Both the position numbers and the translations under genes were made by a program. Below, in pieces: positions 1 through 8,694 of a stretch of DNA of 64,000 bases. Below the pieces are notes generated by a model. It ran no database searches and was not told the DNA's origin. It worked only from the letters and a program-made list of their open reading frames with translations. The first letter of the stretch is position 1, and every line of letters begins with the position of its first letter. Source of the stretch: Trinickia caryophylli. GTDB taxonomy: Bacteria; Pseudomonadota; Gammaproteobacteria; Burkholderiales; Burkholderiaceae. The stretch covers positions 3,534,001 through 3,598,000 of the forward strand of contig NZ_CP139970.1 in assembly GCF_034424545.1 (NCBI RefSeq), written 5' to 3'.

Positions 1-52
1 GGCCCCAGATTCGCGAACGCGGCGGCGTGCTTTGAGCGGCTGAAGTATGATG

Positions 53-88
53 GCGCCTGCCCGGCCCCTTGGCCCGGCAGGCGCTTTT
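53..88 (+). terminator. Rho-independent terminator of a gene left of the window
   Basis: A GC-rich hairpin has arms GCGCCTGCC (53-61) and GGCAGGCGC (76-84) and is followed by TTTT. No gene on the plus strand ends inside the window before it, so it most likely ends transcription of a gene whose body lies outside the left edge. Confidence 0.6.
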
Positions 89-202
89 CCATACGCGCCT
101 CGTTTTCGTGGCCGCCTGCGGCTTCGATGCGGTCGGCTTTGATCCGCTTCGGCCCGCTTCTGTCCGCTTCGGCCGGGCGGTCGCCCGTCTTCCGAGAGTT
201 TC

Positions 203-1507
203 ATGTCCACTGCGTCTTCCACATTGCAGCAGCCTTCGAAGCAGGAATCGAAGGTTCGCACCGTCTTTCGCGTTGTCAGCGGCAATTTCCTCGAAATGTA
301 CGACTTCATGGTCTATGGCTATTACGCCTCGGCCATTGCGAAGACCTATTTCCCGAGCGGCAACGATTTTGTCTCGCTGATGCTCTCGCTTTCGGTGTTC
401 GGCGCCGGCTTCATGATGCGTCCGCTCGGCGCGCTCGTGCTCGGTGCGTATATCGATCAGCATGGCCGCCGCAAGGGGCTCATTCTGACGCTCGGCCTCA
501 TGGCGCTCGGCACGTTGACCGTGGCCGCCGTGCCAGGCTACGCCACGATCGGTATGCTTGCGCCCGTGCTCGTGCTGTTCGGGCGCTTGCTGCAGGGGTT
601 CTCCGCAGGGGTCGAACTCGGCGGCGTATCGGTCTATCTCGCCGAAATTGCGACCAAGGGCCATCGCGGTTTTTACTGCTCGTGGCAATCGGGCAGCCAG
701 CAGGTAGCCGTCGTCTTCGCCGCCCTGCTCGGCGTGATCCTGCACGAGTGGCTGCCGGCCGAACAGGTGGCGGCGTGGGGCTGGCGTATCCCGTTTCTGA
801 TCGGCTGCCTGATCGTCCCATTCCTTTTTCTGATCCGTCGCTCGCTGAAGGAGACGGACGAGTTTCTCGCCCGGCATCATCGGCCGTCGATGAGCGAAGT
901 GTTCGCCTCGCTCGTGCAAAACTGGCCCGTCGTGCTGGGCGGCATGGGCATGGTCATCATGACCACGGTCTCGTTCTACATGATCACGGCCTACACGCCG
1001 ACGTTCGGCAAGGAAGTGCTCAAGCTGTCGGCGATCGATACGCTCGTCGTGACCGTCTGCATCGGCCTTTCGAATCTGGTCTGGCTGCCTGTCATGGGTG
1101 CGGTTTCGGACAAGGTCGGCCGCCGCCCCGTGCTGATCGTCTTCACGCTGCTGACCGTGCTCACGGCCTACCCGGCTGTGCAGTGGCTCGTTGGCGAGCC
1201 GTCGTTCCTGCGCCTGCTCGCGGTCGAACTCTGGCTCTCCTTTCTTTACGGCAGCTACAACGGCGCGATGGTCGTAGCGCTCACGGAAGTCATGCCGAGC
1301 CATGTTCGAACAGCGGGGTTCTCGCTTGCCTACAGCCTCGCCACGACGATAGGCGGCTTCACGCCCGCGATCTCCACGCTACTCATCCATGAGACGGGCA
1401 ACAAGGCGGCGCCGGGGCTGTGGATGTCGGTTGCGGCGCTGTGCGGACTCGTCGCCACGCTCGGCCTTTACCGCACGCGCGAATCGCGGGAGCGTTACAA
1501 GGCCTGA
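203..1507 (+). CDS. tcuC: Citrate/tricarballylate:H+ symporter, MFS (MHS family)
   Basis: This is a 434-residue, 12-helix major facilitator of the metabolite:H+ symporter family, predicted to import citrate or tricarballylate across the inner membrane with protons. It matches the Salmonella CitA/TcuC pattern nearly block by block: an N-terminal GNFLEMYDF segment, the loop [12 protein letters not shown] after the second helix, [20 protein letters not shown], and WQSGSQQ near residue 155. The ATG at 203 gives a typical family length with a short soluble N-terminus. It converges on the TPR glycosyltransferase with only 7 bases between stop codons. No tcuAB partner genes are seen inside the window, so citrate and tricarballylate cannot be told apart from context. 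Confidence 0.85.
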   Translation: MSTASSTLQQPSKQESKVRTVFRVVSGNFLEMYDFMVYGYYASAIAKTYFPSGNDFVSLMLSLSVFGAGFMMRPLGALVLGAYIDQHGRRKGLILTLGLMALGTLTVAAVPGYATIGMLAPVLVLFGRLLQGFSAGVELGGVSVYLAEIATKGHRGFYCSWQSGSQQVAVVFAALLGVILHEWLPAEQVAAWGWRIPFLIGCLIVPFLFLIRRSLKETDEFLARHHRPSMSEVFASLVQNWPVVLGGMGMVIMTTVSFYMITAYTPTFGKEVLKLSAIDTLVVTVCIGLSNLVWLPVMGAVSDKVGRRPVLIVFTLLTVLTAYPAVQWLVGEPSFLRLLAVELWLSFLYGSYNGAMVVALTEVMPSHVRTAGFSLAYSLATTIGGFTPAISTLLIHETGNKAAPGLWMSVAALCGLVATLGLYRTRESRERYKA

Positions 1508-1514
1508 GCGCGCA

Positions 1515-3440
1515 TCATGCGCGGCCCAGGTCGTTCGCGAGCAGGCGGGCCGCCGTTTCGACCGCGCTTTCCCAATTCCCCGGCGCGGGTTGCCGGATGA
1601 CTCTCGCACTCGGATACCAGTCGTTCGGCTCGCTATCCATCCCGCGCCGGGTGCCCGGCGGCGGCAGAAACCAGCGCCAGTCCGCCGCGAACGGCAGCAG
1701 CAGCCAGAGCGGCTTGCCGAGCGCCCCCGCCAAGTGTGCGATCGACGTATCGATCGACACGACGGCATCGAGCCGGTCGACGATCGCAGCCGTATCGGCG
1801 AAGTCGCGGATGCGCCCGCCGTAGCGATGGATCGATCGCGCGCGTGGATGCGCATCGAGCATGTGCGTCTCCTGCGCCGAGAGGTCCGGCTGTAGCACGA
1901 TCCAGTCGATGTCGGGCAGTGCGAAAAGCGGTTCGAGCATGGCAAGCGGCATCGAGCGTGTTTCCTGCGCCTGGATGCGGCCCGACCACGCAATGCCGAC
2001 CTTGCGCCGCGCGGGGCCGCCGAGCGAGCCGCGCCAGCGGCGGCGATAGGCTGCGGGCACCTCGACATAGCGGCGCGCGCTTGCCAGGGCCTCGCGGTCA
2101 ATGCCGAGTACGAGCGGCAGGCTCAGCAGCGGGCATTGCAGCTGCGCGTCGATGCGCGCCGCGTCGCGGTCCACCACCTGCACGCGCCACGATGCGCCGA
2201 GCGGCGCGAGGAGCGGCAACAGGGCCGGCTGCACGGCGAACACGACCTGTGCCGCTCGCATCCTCGCGAGCGGCACGAAGCGCATGAACTGCAGCGTATC
2301 GCCAAAGCCTTGCTCGGCTACGATCACGAGCGTGCGCTCGACCAGCGGCTCGCCTTGCCAGCGAGGCAGCGCCGCAATCGACGTTGCGCCGGCCGCGGTG
2401 CGGCCGGGCGCCTCCGGTGCCGGCGCAGCGGCGAGCGCGAGGCGCGCTTCGTAGTCGGGCAGGCCGCGCGTGAAATCGCCGAGGGTCAGGCGCGTCAGCG
2501 CGCGGTTCAGCCGCGCCGCCGCCAGATCGGGGCGCAGGCGCAATGCCTGGTCGTACGCGCGCAATGCCGCGCCGTGCGCGCCCAGTGCGTGATGGGCATT
2601 GCCGAGACTCAGCCACGCGAACGCCAGCCGCGGATCGAGCCCGACAGCCCGTTCGAGCGGCGCGATCGCTTCCTGATGCCGGCCCAGCGCCGAGAGAGCA
2701 TTGCCGAGGCCGAGCAGCGCGGCCGGGAACGGCGCGTGCAGGGCGAGCGCCGCCGCATAGGCGCTTGCTGCTTCGGCGTGCCGCCCGATCGCATCGAGCG
2801 TATTGCCGAGGTTGAAATGCGCCGCGATGAAGCGAGGTTCGGCCTGCGTGGCGAGTTGGAAATGGGCGAGCGCATCGTCGGCACGCCCGAGTGCGGCCAG
2901 CGCCATGCCGAGGTTGTTGTGCGCGCCGGCGTGGCCTGGGCGGAGCGCGAGTGCGCGCTCGAACGCCGCGATTGCTTCGTCGTGCCGGCCCGTCGCGTGC
3001 AGCGCGTTGCCAAGGTTGTTCCAGATCGACGCGTCGTCGGGCGCAAGACGCAGCGAGCGCTCGAACTGGTCGACCGCGTCGCCGTGCCGTCCCGCCGCTG
3101 CATAGGCGTTGCCGAGGTTGTAGTGCGCCAGCGCGAATCCCGGCGCCAGCGTGAGCGCATTGCGAAACCGCTCGATGGCGGGCTCGAGCTGCCCCAGTGC
3201 CTTCAGTGCATTGCCGAGGTTCAGCTGCAGGCCGGCATCGTTCGGGCGCAACTGCACGGCACGGCCGACGAGATCGGCCGCTTCGGCATGACGTCCTTGC
3301 TGATGGCGCAGGACGCCGAGCAGATGCAGTGCATCGGCGTGGGCGGGCTCGGCATCGAGCGTGGCGCGGTAATCGCGCTCGGCATCGGCGAGCCGTCCGT
3401 CACGATGGGCCGCGTAGGCGCGGGCAAAAAGAGAGTCCAT
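1515..3440 (-). CDS. TPR-repeat glycosyltransferase-like protein
   Basis: The 641-residue protein begins with about ten tandem 34-residue tetratricopeptide repeats (roughly residues 1-345; recurring NLGNAL, GRHDEAIAAFERAL). A C-terminal domain of about 270 residues resembles glycosyltransferase family 9 / SPINDLY-like proteins, with motifs such as VIVAEQGFGDTLQFMRF, KVGIAWSG and DAVVSIDTSIAHLAGALG. Such proteins are thought to add sugars to protein or surface glycans; the acceptor here is unknown. The ATG at 3440 starts directly before the first repeat; the open frame continues upstream over the monooxygenase gene on the other strand, which is composition shadow. No strong ribosome-binding site is visible. 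It is divergent from the FAD monooxygenase. Confidence 0.8.
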   Translation of the reverse strand: MDSLFARAYAAHRDGRLADAERDYRATLDAEPAHADALHLLGVLRHQQGRHAEAADLVGRAVQLRPNDAGLQLNLGNALKALGQLEPAIERFRNALTLAPGFALAHYNLGNAYAAAGRHGDAVDQFERSLRLAPDDASIWNNLGNALHATGRHDEAIAAFERALALRPGHAGAHNNLGMALAALGRADDALAHFQLATQAEPRFIAAHFNLGNTLDAIGRHAEAASAYAAALALHAPFPAALLGLGNALSALGRHQEAIAPLERAVGLDPRLAFAWLSLGNAHHALGAHGAALRAYDQALRLRPDLAAARLNRALTRLTLGDFTRGLPDYEARLALAAAPAPEAPGRTAAGATSIAALPRWQGEPLVERTLVIVAEQGFGDTLQFMRFVPLARMRAAQVVFAVQPALLPLLAPLGASWRVQVVDRDAARIDAQLQCPLLSLPLVLGIDREALASARRYVEVPAAYRRRWRGSLGGPARRKVGIAWSGRIQAQETRSMPLAMLEPLFALPDIDWIVLQPDLSAQETHMLDAHPRARSIHRYGGRIRDFADTAAIVDRLDAVVSIDTSIAHLAGALGKPLWLLLPFAADWRWFLPPPGTRRGMDSEPNDWYPSARVIRQPAPGNWESAVETAARLLANDLGRA

Positions 3441-3647
3441 GACGGCGCGAAGATCGGCAAACGCGCCATTTTCCCACACTCGCCGCCACGCGAGCCAATG
3501 TGCGGCGTGCAAGCCGGCCTTGCGTACCGCATTGCATGCCGAGTGCGCGCTTCGCAGTGCTGCACTGCGTCGCAACGCGCGCGCGCCATGCCGAAGCGCA
3601 TGCCCGTGCGGGCGTACACTACCTCTTTGGTTCGCCGGAGGAAAAGC

Positions 3648-5378
3648 ATGGCAGCCGCCCAGAACGAGCAGCCGGTGCTGATCGTGGGTGCGGGCCCAAC
3701 CGGGCTTGCGGCCGCGATGAGCCTCGCGCGCGCGCATGTGCCCGTTCGCGTCATCGATCGTGCGCCGCGGCCTGCCGAGCACTCGCGCGCAATCGGCATC
3801 CAGGCGCGCACGCTCGAGCTCTTCGAACAGCACCGCGTCGTGGATCCGTTCCTCGAGGCGGGGCACAGGCTGCGCGCGGTCAATCTCTATTCGAACGGCC
3901 ACAGGCTCGCGCGGCTCGACTTCGATCCGCTGCAAACGCGCTACCCCTATCTGCTGTGCCTCGACCAGACCGTCACCGAGCGGCTCCTGACCGAGCACCT
4001 GGCGGGCCTCGGCGTGGCTGTCGAGCGCGGCGTGCAACTCGTGCGGCTGATCCAGGGCGCATCGCGCGTCGAAGCAGACCTTCTGCACGCGGATGGGCGC
4101 CAGGAGACGGCGCATGCCGCGTACGTGGTCGCCGCCGATGGCGCGCACAGCAGCGTGCGTCACCTGCTCGGGCTCAATTTTGCGGGCAAGGCGCTCGAAC
4201 AGACCTTCATGCTCGCCGATCTGCATGCCGATTCCGACCTGTCGAGCGACGAGTTTCATATCTTCGCGTCGGGAGAGGGCCTTGCGGCGCTGCTGCCGCT
4301 GAGCCCGGTCCGGCATCGCTTCATCGCCGATCATCCCGAGTCCGCGACCGAGGCCGAGGTTTCTCCGGTGCCGAACGGCAACGATCATGGCTTTCATGCC
4401 GACACCGGCCTCGATACGGGCGGCGGCCCGAGCCTCGACCGGCTGCGCGCGGCGGCGGCGCGGCGCATTCGCCATCCGCTCGAGCTGTCCGCGCTCGAAT
4501 GGTCGTCGTACTTCAGCGTGCAAAGCCGCATGGTCGAGAAGCTGCGCGTGCAACGCGTCTTTCTGGCCGGAGATGCCGCCCACGTGCACAGCCCGGCGGG
4601 CGCGCAGGGCATGAACACGGGGATTCAGGAAGCGTTCAATCTCGGGTGGAAGCTCGCGCGCGTGCTAAGCGGGCAGGGCGCGGAGCAACTGCTCGACACT
4701 TATCAGACCGAGCGTCATCCGATCGAGCGCGACGTATTGCGGCAAACGACTTTCATCACCCAGATGGCCGAAGCCGAGCGCGGGCCGTTGAAGCTGCTGC
4801 GCGAACGCGCGATGCCGGTGCTGGCCGCGTTCGGGCCGTTGCGCGACGCGGCGCGCCTCATGGTGAGCGAACTTTCGGTCCAGTACCGGCGCAGTCCGCT
4901 CACGCTCGAGCGCGTGCTCGACGGTGGCCCGCGCGCGGGCGAGCGCGCCCCCGATGCGCTCGTGCACGTGATCGACGGGCCGCTCGGACGCGCGCCCGGG
5001 ACCGGCTGCATCTTCGATCTGCACGATCCGGCGTTCTTTTCGCTGTTTCTGCTCGTCGCGCCGCCGAAAGACGGCCAGGCGCTCTTCGATGCCACCGGCG
5101 CGCTGGCGCCCGAATCGATCCCGGCCGATCCCGAGCTCGAGCGGCTCGCGACCGCTGTCGAGGCAATATTGGGCAGCGCTGTGCGGATCTGGCGCGTGAC
5201 CGATGCGGCGAACGGCGGCGGCACGCCGCTTACCGAGGCTTATGGACGTACGCGCCCCGCGTTCTACCTGCTGCGCCCCGACGGCTATATCTGCGCGCGC
5301 GGACGGCCCGCCTCGGACGTCAACGCGCTCGCGCGGCACTGCGAGAACTGGTTCTCATCGTCGCGGCAGTACGGCTGA
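3648..5378 (+). CDS. FAD-dependent aromatic-type monooxygenase
   Basis: The 576-residue protein is a class A flavoprotein hydroxylase of the phenol hydroxylase / PheA-TfdB type. It shows the dinucleotide-binding motif VGAGPTGLAAA near residue 12, the DG motif VAADGAHSSVR near 160, and the second FAD motif VFLAGDAAHVHSPAGAQGMN near residues 303-322, followed by a thioredoxin-like C-terminal region of about 190 residues typical of this class. It would use NAD(P)H and O2 to hydroxylate an aromatic or polyketide-like substrate in the cytoplasm. The start at 3648 has GGAGGAAA just upstream. No ring-cleavage or pathway gene is adjacent, so the substrate cannot be named. Confidence 0.82.
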   Translation: MAAAQNEQPVLIVGAGPTGLAAAMSLARAHVPVRVIDRAPRPAEHSRAIGIQARTLELFEQHRVVDPFLEAGHRLRAVNLYSNGHRLARLDFDPLQTRYPYLLCLDQTVTERLLTEHLAGLGVAVERGVQLVRLIQGASRVEADLLHADGRQETAHAAYVVAADGAHSSVRHLLGLNFAGKALEQTFMLADLHADSDLSSDEFHIFASGEGLAALLPLSPVRHRFIADHPESATEAEVSPVPNGNDHGFHADTGLDTGGGPSLDRLRAAAARRIRHPLELSALEWSSYFSVQSRMVEKLRVQRVFLAGDAAHVHSPAGAQGMNTGIQEAFNLGWKLARVLSGQGAEQLLDTYQTERHPIERDVLRQTTFITQMAEAERGPLKLLRERAMPVLAAFGPLRDAARLMVSELSVQYRRSPLTLERVLDGGPRAGERAPDALVHVIDGPLGRAPGTGCIFDLHDPAFFSLFLLVAPPKDGQALFDATGALAPESIPADPELERLATAVEAILGSAVRIWRVTDAANGGGTPLTEAYGRTRPAFYLLRPDGYICARGRPASDVNALARHCENWFSSSRQYG

Positions 5379-5442
5379 CGAGGCGCAGGCCGTGGGGCAC
5401 TGCGCGCGGTGAGATACAGGCTGCTTGCGGCGCGCAGCGCGC

Positions 5443-5685
5443 TTACGCGGCCTTGTCCGGTGTCAGTTCGGCGCGCGCGTGCTCCAGTGCTTCGCGAACG
5501 ATCGGCAGGAGCGGGGCGCTCGCGGCCGGATCGTCGAGCACGGCGAGGATGACGCGCCGCATGCGCGGATCCCAGAAACGCCGGATGTGATCGGCGATGC
5601 CGGCAGTGGCTTCATCGCGGTCGGGCATCGACTCGAAGAACTCGCCGATGCGGTTCGCCATGTCGATCAAATGGTGCTCGTTCAT
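5443..5685 (-). CDS. fdsD: NAD-dependent formate dehydrogenase, delta subunit
   Basis: This 80-residue protein (starts MNEHHLIDMANRIGEFFES) matches the small FdsD subunit, with the recurring pattern ...IADHIRRFWDPRMRR. FdsD is needed for formation of active soluble formate dehydrogenase but carries no cofactor motif. It is the last gene of the minus-strand fds operon and begins 42 bases after the fdsA stop. In most fds operons fdsC (an FdhD-like sulfurtransferase chaperone) lies between fdsA and fdsD; there is no room for it here. Confidence 0.85.
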   Translation of the reverse strand: MNEHHLIDMANRIGEFFESMPDRDEATAGIADHIRRFWDPRMRRVILAVLDDPAASAPLLPIVREALEHARAELTPDKAA

Positions 5686-5727
5686 CGTGCTGATCCTGGT
5701 TTGTGGGTCGCCGTCGCGTCTTATACC

Positions 5728-8676
5728 TCACTTGCCCGTGCTGGCGAGCGCCTGCTCGCGCTCGCGCAGCAGCGCAAGCTGCGTTTCGCTGAAGCGCGAG
5801 TACTGCTGCTGCCATTCCGAAGGCTGCTGCACCGGCAGCACCTGCACGGCCGTCACCTTGTACTCGGGGCAGTTCGTGGCCCAGTCGGAGCTGTCGGTCG
5901 TGATCACGTTGGCGCCCGACTCGGGGAAGTGGAACGTCGTGTAGACCACACCCGGCTGCATGCGCTCGGTCACGAGCGCGCGCAGCACCGTTTGCCCCGC
6001 GCGCGACTGGATGCCCACCCAGTCGCCTGTCTTGATGCCGCGATCCTCGGCGTCGTGCGGATGGATCTCGAGCTGATCTTCGTGGTGCCAGTGCACGTTC
6101 TCCGTGCGCCGGGTCTGCGCGCCGACGTTGTACTGCGACAGGATGCGGCCTGTCGTCAGCAGTAGCGGGAAGCGCTGCGTGACCTTCTCGTGCGTGGCGA
6201 CGAACTTGGTGATCACGAACTTGCCCTTGCCGCGGACGAACGCGTCCACGTGCATCGTCGGCGTGCCTTGCGGCGCTGCCTCGTTGCAGGGCCATTGCAC
6301 GCTGCCGAGTTCGTCGATGAGCGCATACGAGACACCGTGGAAGGTGGGGGTCAGCGCTGCGATCTCGTCCATGATCTCCGACGGATGCGCGTAGTCCATT
6401 TCGTAGCCGAGGGCGCGAGACAACTCGAGCGTCACTTCCCAGTCGGCGTAGCCGGCGAGCGGCTGCATGACGCGCCGTACGCGTGAAATGCGGCGCTCAG
6501 CGTTCGTGAACGTGCCGTCCTTCTCGAGGAACGACGAGCCCGGCAGGAACACGTGCGCGTATTTCGCCGTCTCGTTCAGGAAGATGTCCTGCACGACGAT
6601 GCACTCCATCGACGACAACGCGGCCGTCACGTGCTGCGTGTCCGGATCCGACTGAACGATGTCTTCGCCCTGGCAGTAAAGGCCCAGGAAACTGCCGTCG
6701 AGCGCCGCATCGAACATGTTCGGAATGCGCAGACCCGGCTCGGGATCGAGCCGTACGTGCCACGCGTCTTCGAACTGCGAGCGGACTTCGGCGCCGCCGA
6801 TATGGCGGTAGCCGGGCAGCTCGTGCGGGAACGAGCCCATGTCGCACGAACCCTGCACGTTGTTCTGACCGCGCAGCGGATTCACGCCCACGCCTTCGCG
6901 ACCGATGTTGCCGGTGGCCATCGCCAGATTGGCGATGCCCATGACCATCGTCGAACCCTGCGAGTGCTCGGTGACGCCGAGGCCGTAGTAGATGGCTGCG
7001 TTGCCGCCCGTCGCGTAGAGACGGGCCGCTTCGCGCACCTGCTGCGCCGGAACGCCGGTTACCGCTTCCATGGCTTCCGGCGAGTTTTCCCCGCTCGCAA
7101 CGAACGCGCGCCATTGCTCGAAGGCGAGCGGCTCGCACCGTTCGGCGACGAACGCTTCGTTCACGAGCCCTTCCGTCACGATCACGTGCGCGAGTGCATT
7201 GACGAGCGCGACGTTGGTGCCGGGACGCAACTGCAGGTGATAGTCGGCCTTCACGTGCGGGCCGTCGACGATGTCGATGCGGCGCGGATCGGCTACGATC
7301 AGCTTCGCCCCTTCGCGCACGCGGCGCTTCAGGCGCGAGCCGAACACGGGGTGGCCGTCGGTCGGGTTTGCGCCGATCACCATGATCACGTCGGCCTTGC
7401 TGATCGAGGCGAAGGTTTGCGTCCCGGCCGACTCGCCGAGTGTCGTCTTCAAGCCATAGCCCGTCGGCGAATGGCACACGCGGGCGCAGGTATCGACATT
7501 GTTGTTGCCGAAGGCCGCCCGCACGAGCTTTTGCACGAGGTAGGTTTCTTCGTTCGTGCAGCGCGAGGACGTGATGCCGCCGATCGAGCCGCGTCCGTAT
7601 TTGGCCTGGATGCGGCGGAACTCGGAGGCTGCGTGCGCGATCGCTTCGTCCCAGCTCACTTCGCGCCATGGATCGGTGATCTTCGCCCGGATCATCGGCT
7701 TCGTGATGCGGTCCTTGTGCGTGGCATAGCCCCATGCGAACCGGCCTTTCACGCAGGCATGGCCTTCGTTGGCGAGCCCGTTCTTGTGCGGCACCATGCG
7801 CACGACCTGACTGCCCTTCATTTCGGCCTTGAACGAGCAGCCCACACCGCAATAGGCGCAGGTCGTGACGACCGAGTGCTCGGCCTGGCCAAACACCGTC
7901 ACGCTCTTTTCCATCAGCGTGGCAGTGGGGCAGGCGGCAACGCACGCGCCGCACGACACGCACTCGGATTCCATGAACGGGTCGTTCTGGCTCGCGGCCA
8001 CGCGCGAATCGAAACCGCGTCCGGCGATCGTCAGCGCGAACGTGCCCTGTGTTTCTTCACAGGCGCGCACGCAGCGGTTGCAGACGATGCACTTCGACGG
8101 ATCGTAGGTGAAGTACGGGTTCGACTCGTCCTTGACGTCCTTCAGGTGATTCTCGCCCTCGAAGCCGTAACGCACCTCGCGCAGTCCCACCACGCCTGCC
8201 ATGTCCTGCAGTTCGCAGTTGCCGTTGGCGGGGCAGGTGAGGCAATCGAGCGGATGGTCGGAGATGTAAAGCTCCATCACGTTGCGGCGCAGGTCCTGCA
8301 GACGCGGCGTTTGCGTCGACACGCGCATGCCCGCTTCCACGGGTGTCGTGCACGACGCGGGGTAGCCGCGCCGGCCCTCGATTTCGACGAGGCACAGGCG
8401 GCACGAGCCGAACGGCTCGAGCGAATCGGTCGCGCAAAGCTTCGGCACGTTGACGCCGGCTTCGACCGCCGCGCGCATGACCGAAGTGCCGGCGGGGACC
8501 GTCACCGAGCGGCCGTCGATTTCGAGCGTGACGTCGATATCGGCATGACGCTGCGGCGTACCGTAGTCGGTATCGTCGAACGGAGCGCGCATGGCCGCGC
8601 TCTTGCCGGCGCACTGGCCGGAGCCGCAGCCACCTGTCGTTGCCGTACGAGGGGATTGAGCGAATGCGTCGGACAT
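5728..8676 (-). CDS. fdsA: NAD-dependent formate dehydrogenase, catalytic alpha subunit
   Basis: The 982-residue molybdenum bis-MGD subunit oxidises formate to CO2 and passes electrons through iron-sulfur clusters to FdsB. In order: an N-terminal [2Fe-2S] domain (CATDSLEPFGSCRLC), a His/Cys [4Fe-4S] segment (CLTCPANGNC), a two-cluster ferredoxin domain (CIVCNRCVRAC; CVSCGACVAACPT), then the Mo domain beginning TTCAYCGVGC. The catalytic position in the segment NVDTCARVCHSP is cysteine (about Cys401), so this is the Cys type and not the selenocysteine type. The start at 8676 has TTGGAG upstream and follows the fdsB stop by 18 bases; a TTG 15 bases further upstream is less likely. Confidence 0.93.
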   Translation of the reverse strand: MSDAFAQSPRTATTGGCGSGQCAGKSAAMRAPFDDTDYGTPQRHADIDVTLEIDGRSVTVPAGTSVMRAAVEAGVNVPKLCATDSLEPFGSCRLCLVEIEGRRGYPASCTTPVEAGMRVSTQTPRLQDLRRNVMELYISDHPLDCLTCPANGNCELQDMAGVVGLREVRYGFEGENHLKDVKDESNPYFTYDPSKCIVCNRCVRACEETQGTFALTIAGRGFDSRVAASQNDPFMESECVSCGACVAACPTATLMEKSVTVFGQAEHSVVTTCAYCGVGCSFKAEMKGSQVVRMVPHKNGLANEGHACVKGRFAWGYATHKDRITKPMIRAKITDPWREVSWDEAIAHAASEFRRIQAKYGRGSIGGITSSRCTNEETYLVQKLVRAAFGNNNVDTCARVCHSPTGYGLKTTLGESAGTQTFASISKADVIMVIGANPTDGHPVFGSRLKRRVREGAKLIVADPRRIDIVDGPHVKADYHLQLRPGTNVALVNALAHVIVTEGLVNEAFVAERCEPLAFEQWRAFVASGENSPEAMEAVTGVPAQQVREAARLYATGGNAAIYYGLGVTEHSQGSTMVMGIANLAMATGNIGREGVGVNPLRGQNNVQGSCDMGSFPHELPGYRHIGGAEVRSQFEDAWHVRLDPEPGLRIPNMFDAALDGSFLGLYCQGEDIVQSDPDTQHVTAALSSMECIVVQDIFLNETAKYAHVFLPGSSFLEKDGTFTNAERRISRVRRVMQPLAGYADWEVTLELSRALGYEMDYAHPSEIMDEIAALTPTFHGVSYALIDELGSVQWPCNEAAPQGTPTMHVDAFVRGKGKFVITKFVATHEKVTQRFPLLLTTGRILSQYNVGAQTRRTENVHWHHEDQLEIHPHDAEDRGIKTGDWVGIQSRAGQTVLRALVTERMQPGVVYTTFHFPESGANVITTDSSDWATNCPEYKVTAVQVLPVQQPSEWQQQYSRFSETQLALLREREQALASTGK

Positions 8677-8694
8677 GAGTCGGTACTCCAATCG

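Noticed and set aside
2141..3440. Tandem DNA repeats of about 102 bases
   Set aside because: The periodicity is explained by the 34-residue TPR units of the encoded protein and is not a separate DNA repeat element.
2136..3647. N-terminal extension of the FAD monooxygenase upstream of 3648
   Set aside because: It is antisense to the TPR repeats. The FAD motif and a good Shine-Dalgarno fix the start at 3648.
3441..4589. N-terminal extension of the TPR glycosyltransferase by over 380 codons
   Set aside because: The extension runs antisense through the FAD monooxygenase and shows no domain; the TPR array begins right after the ATG at 3440.
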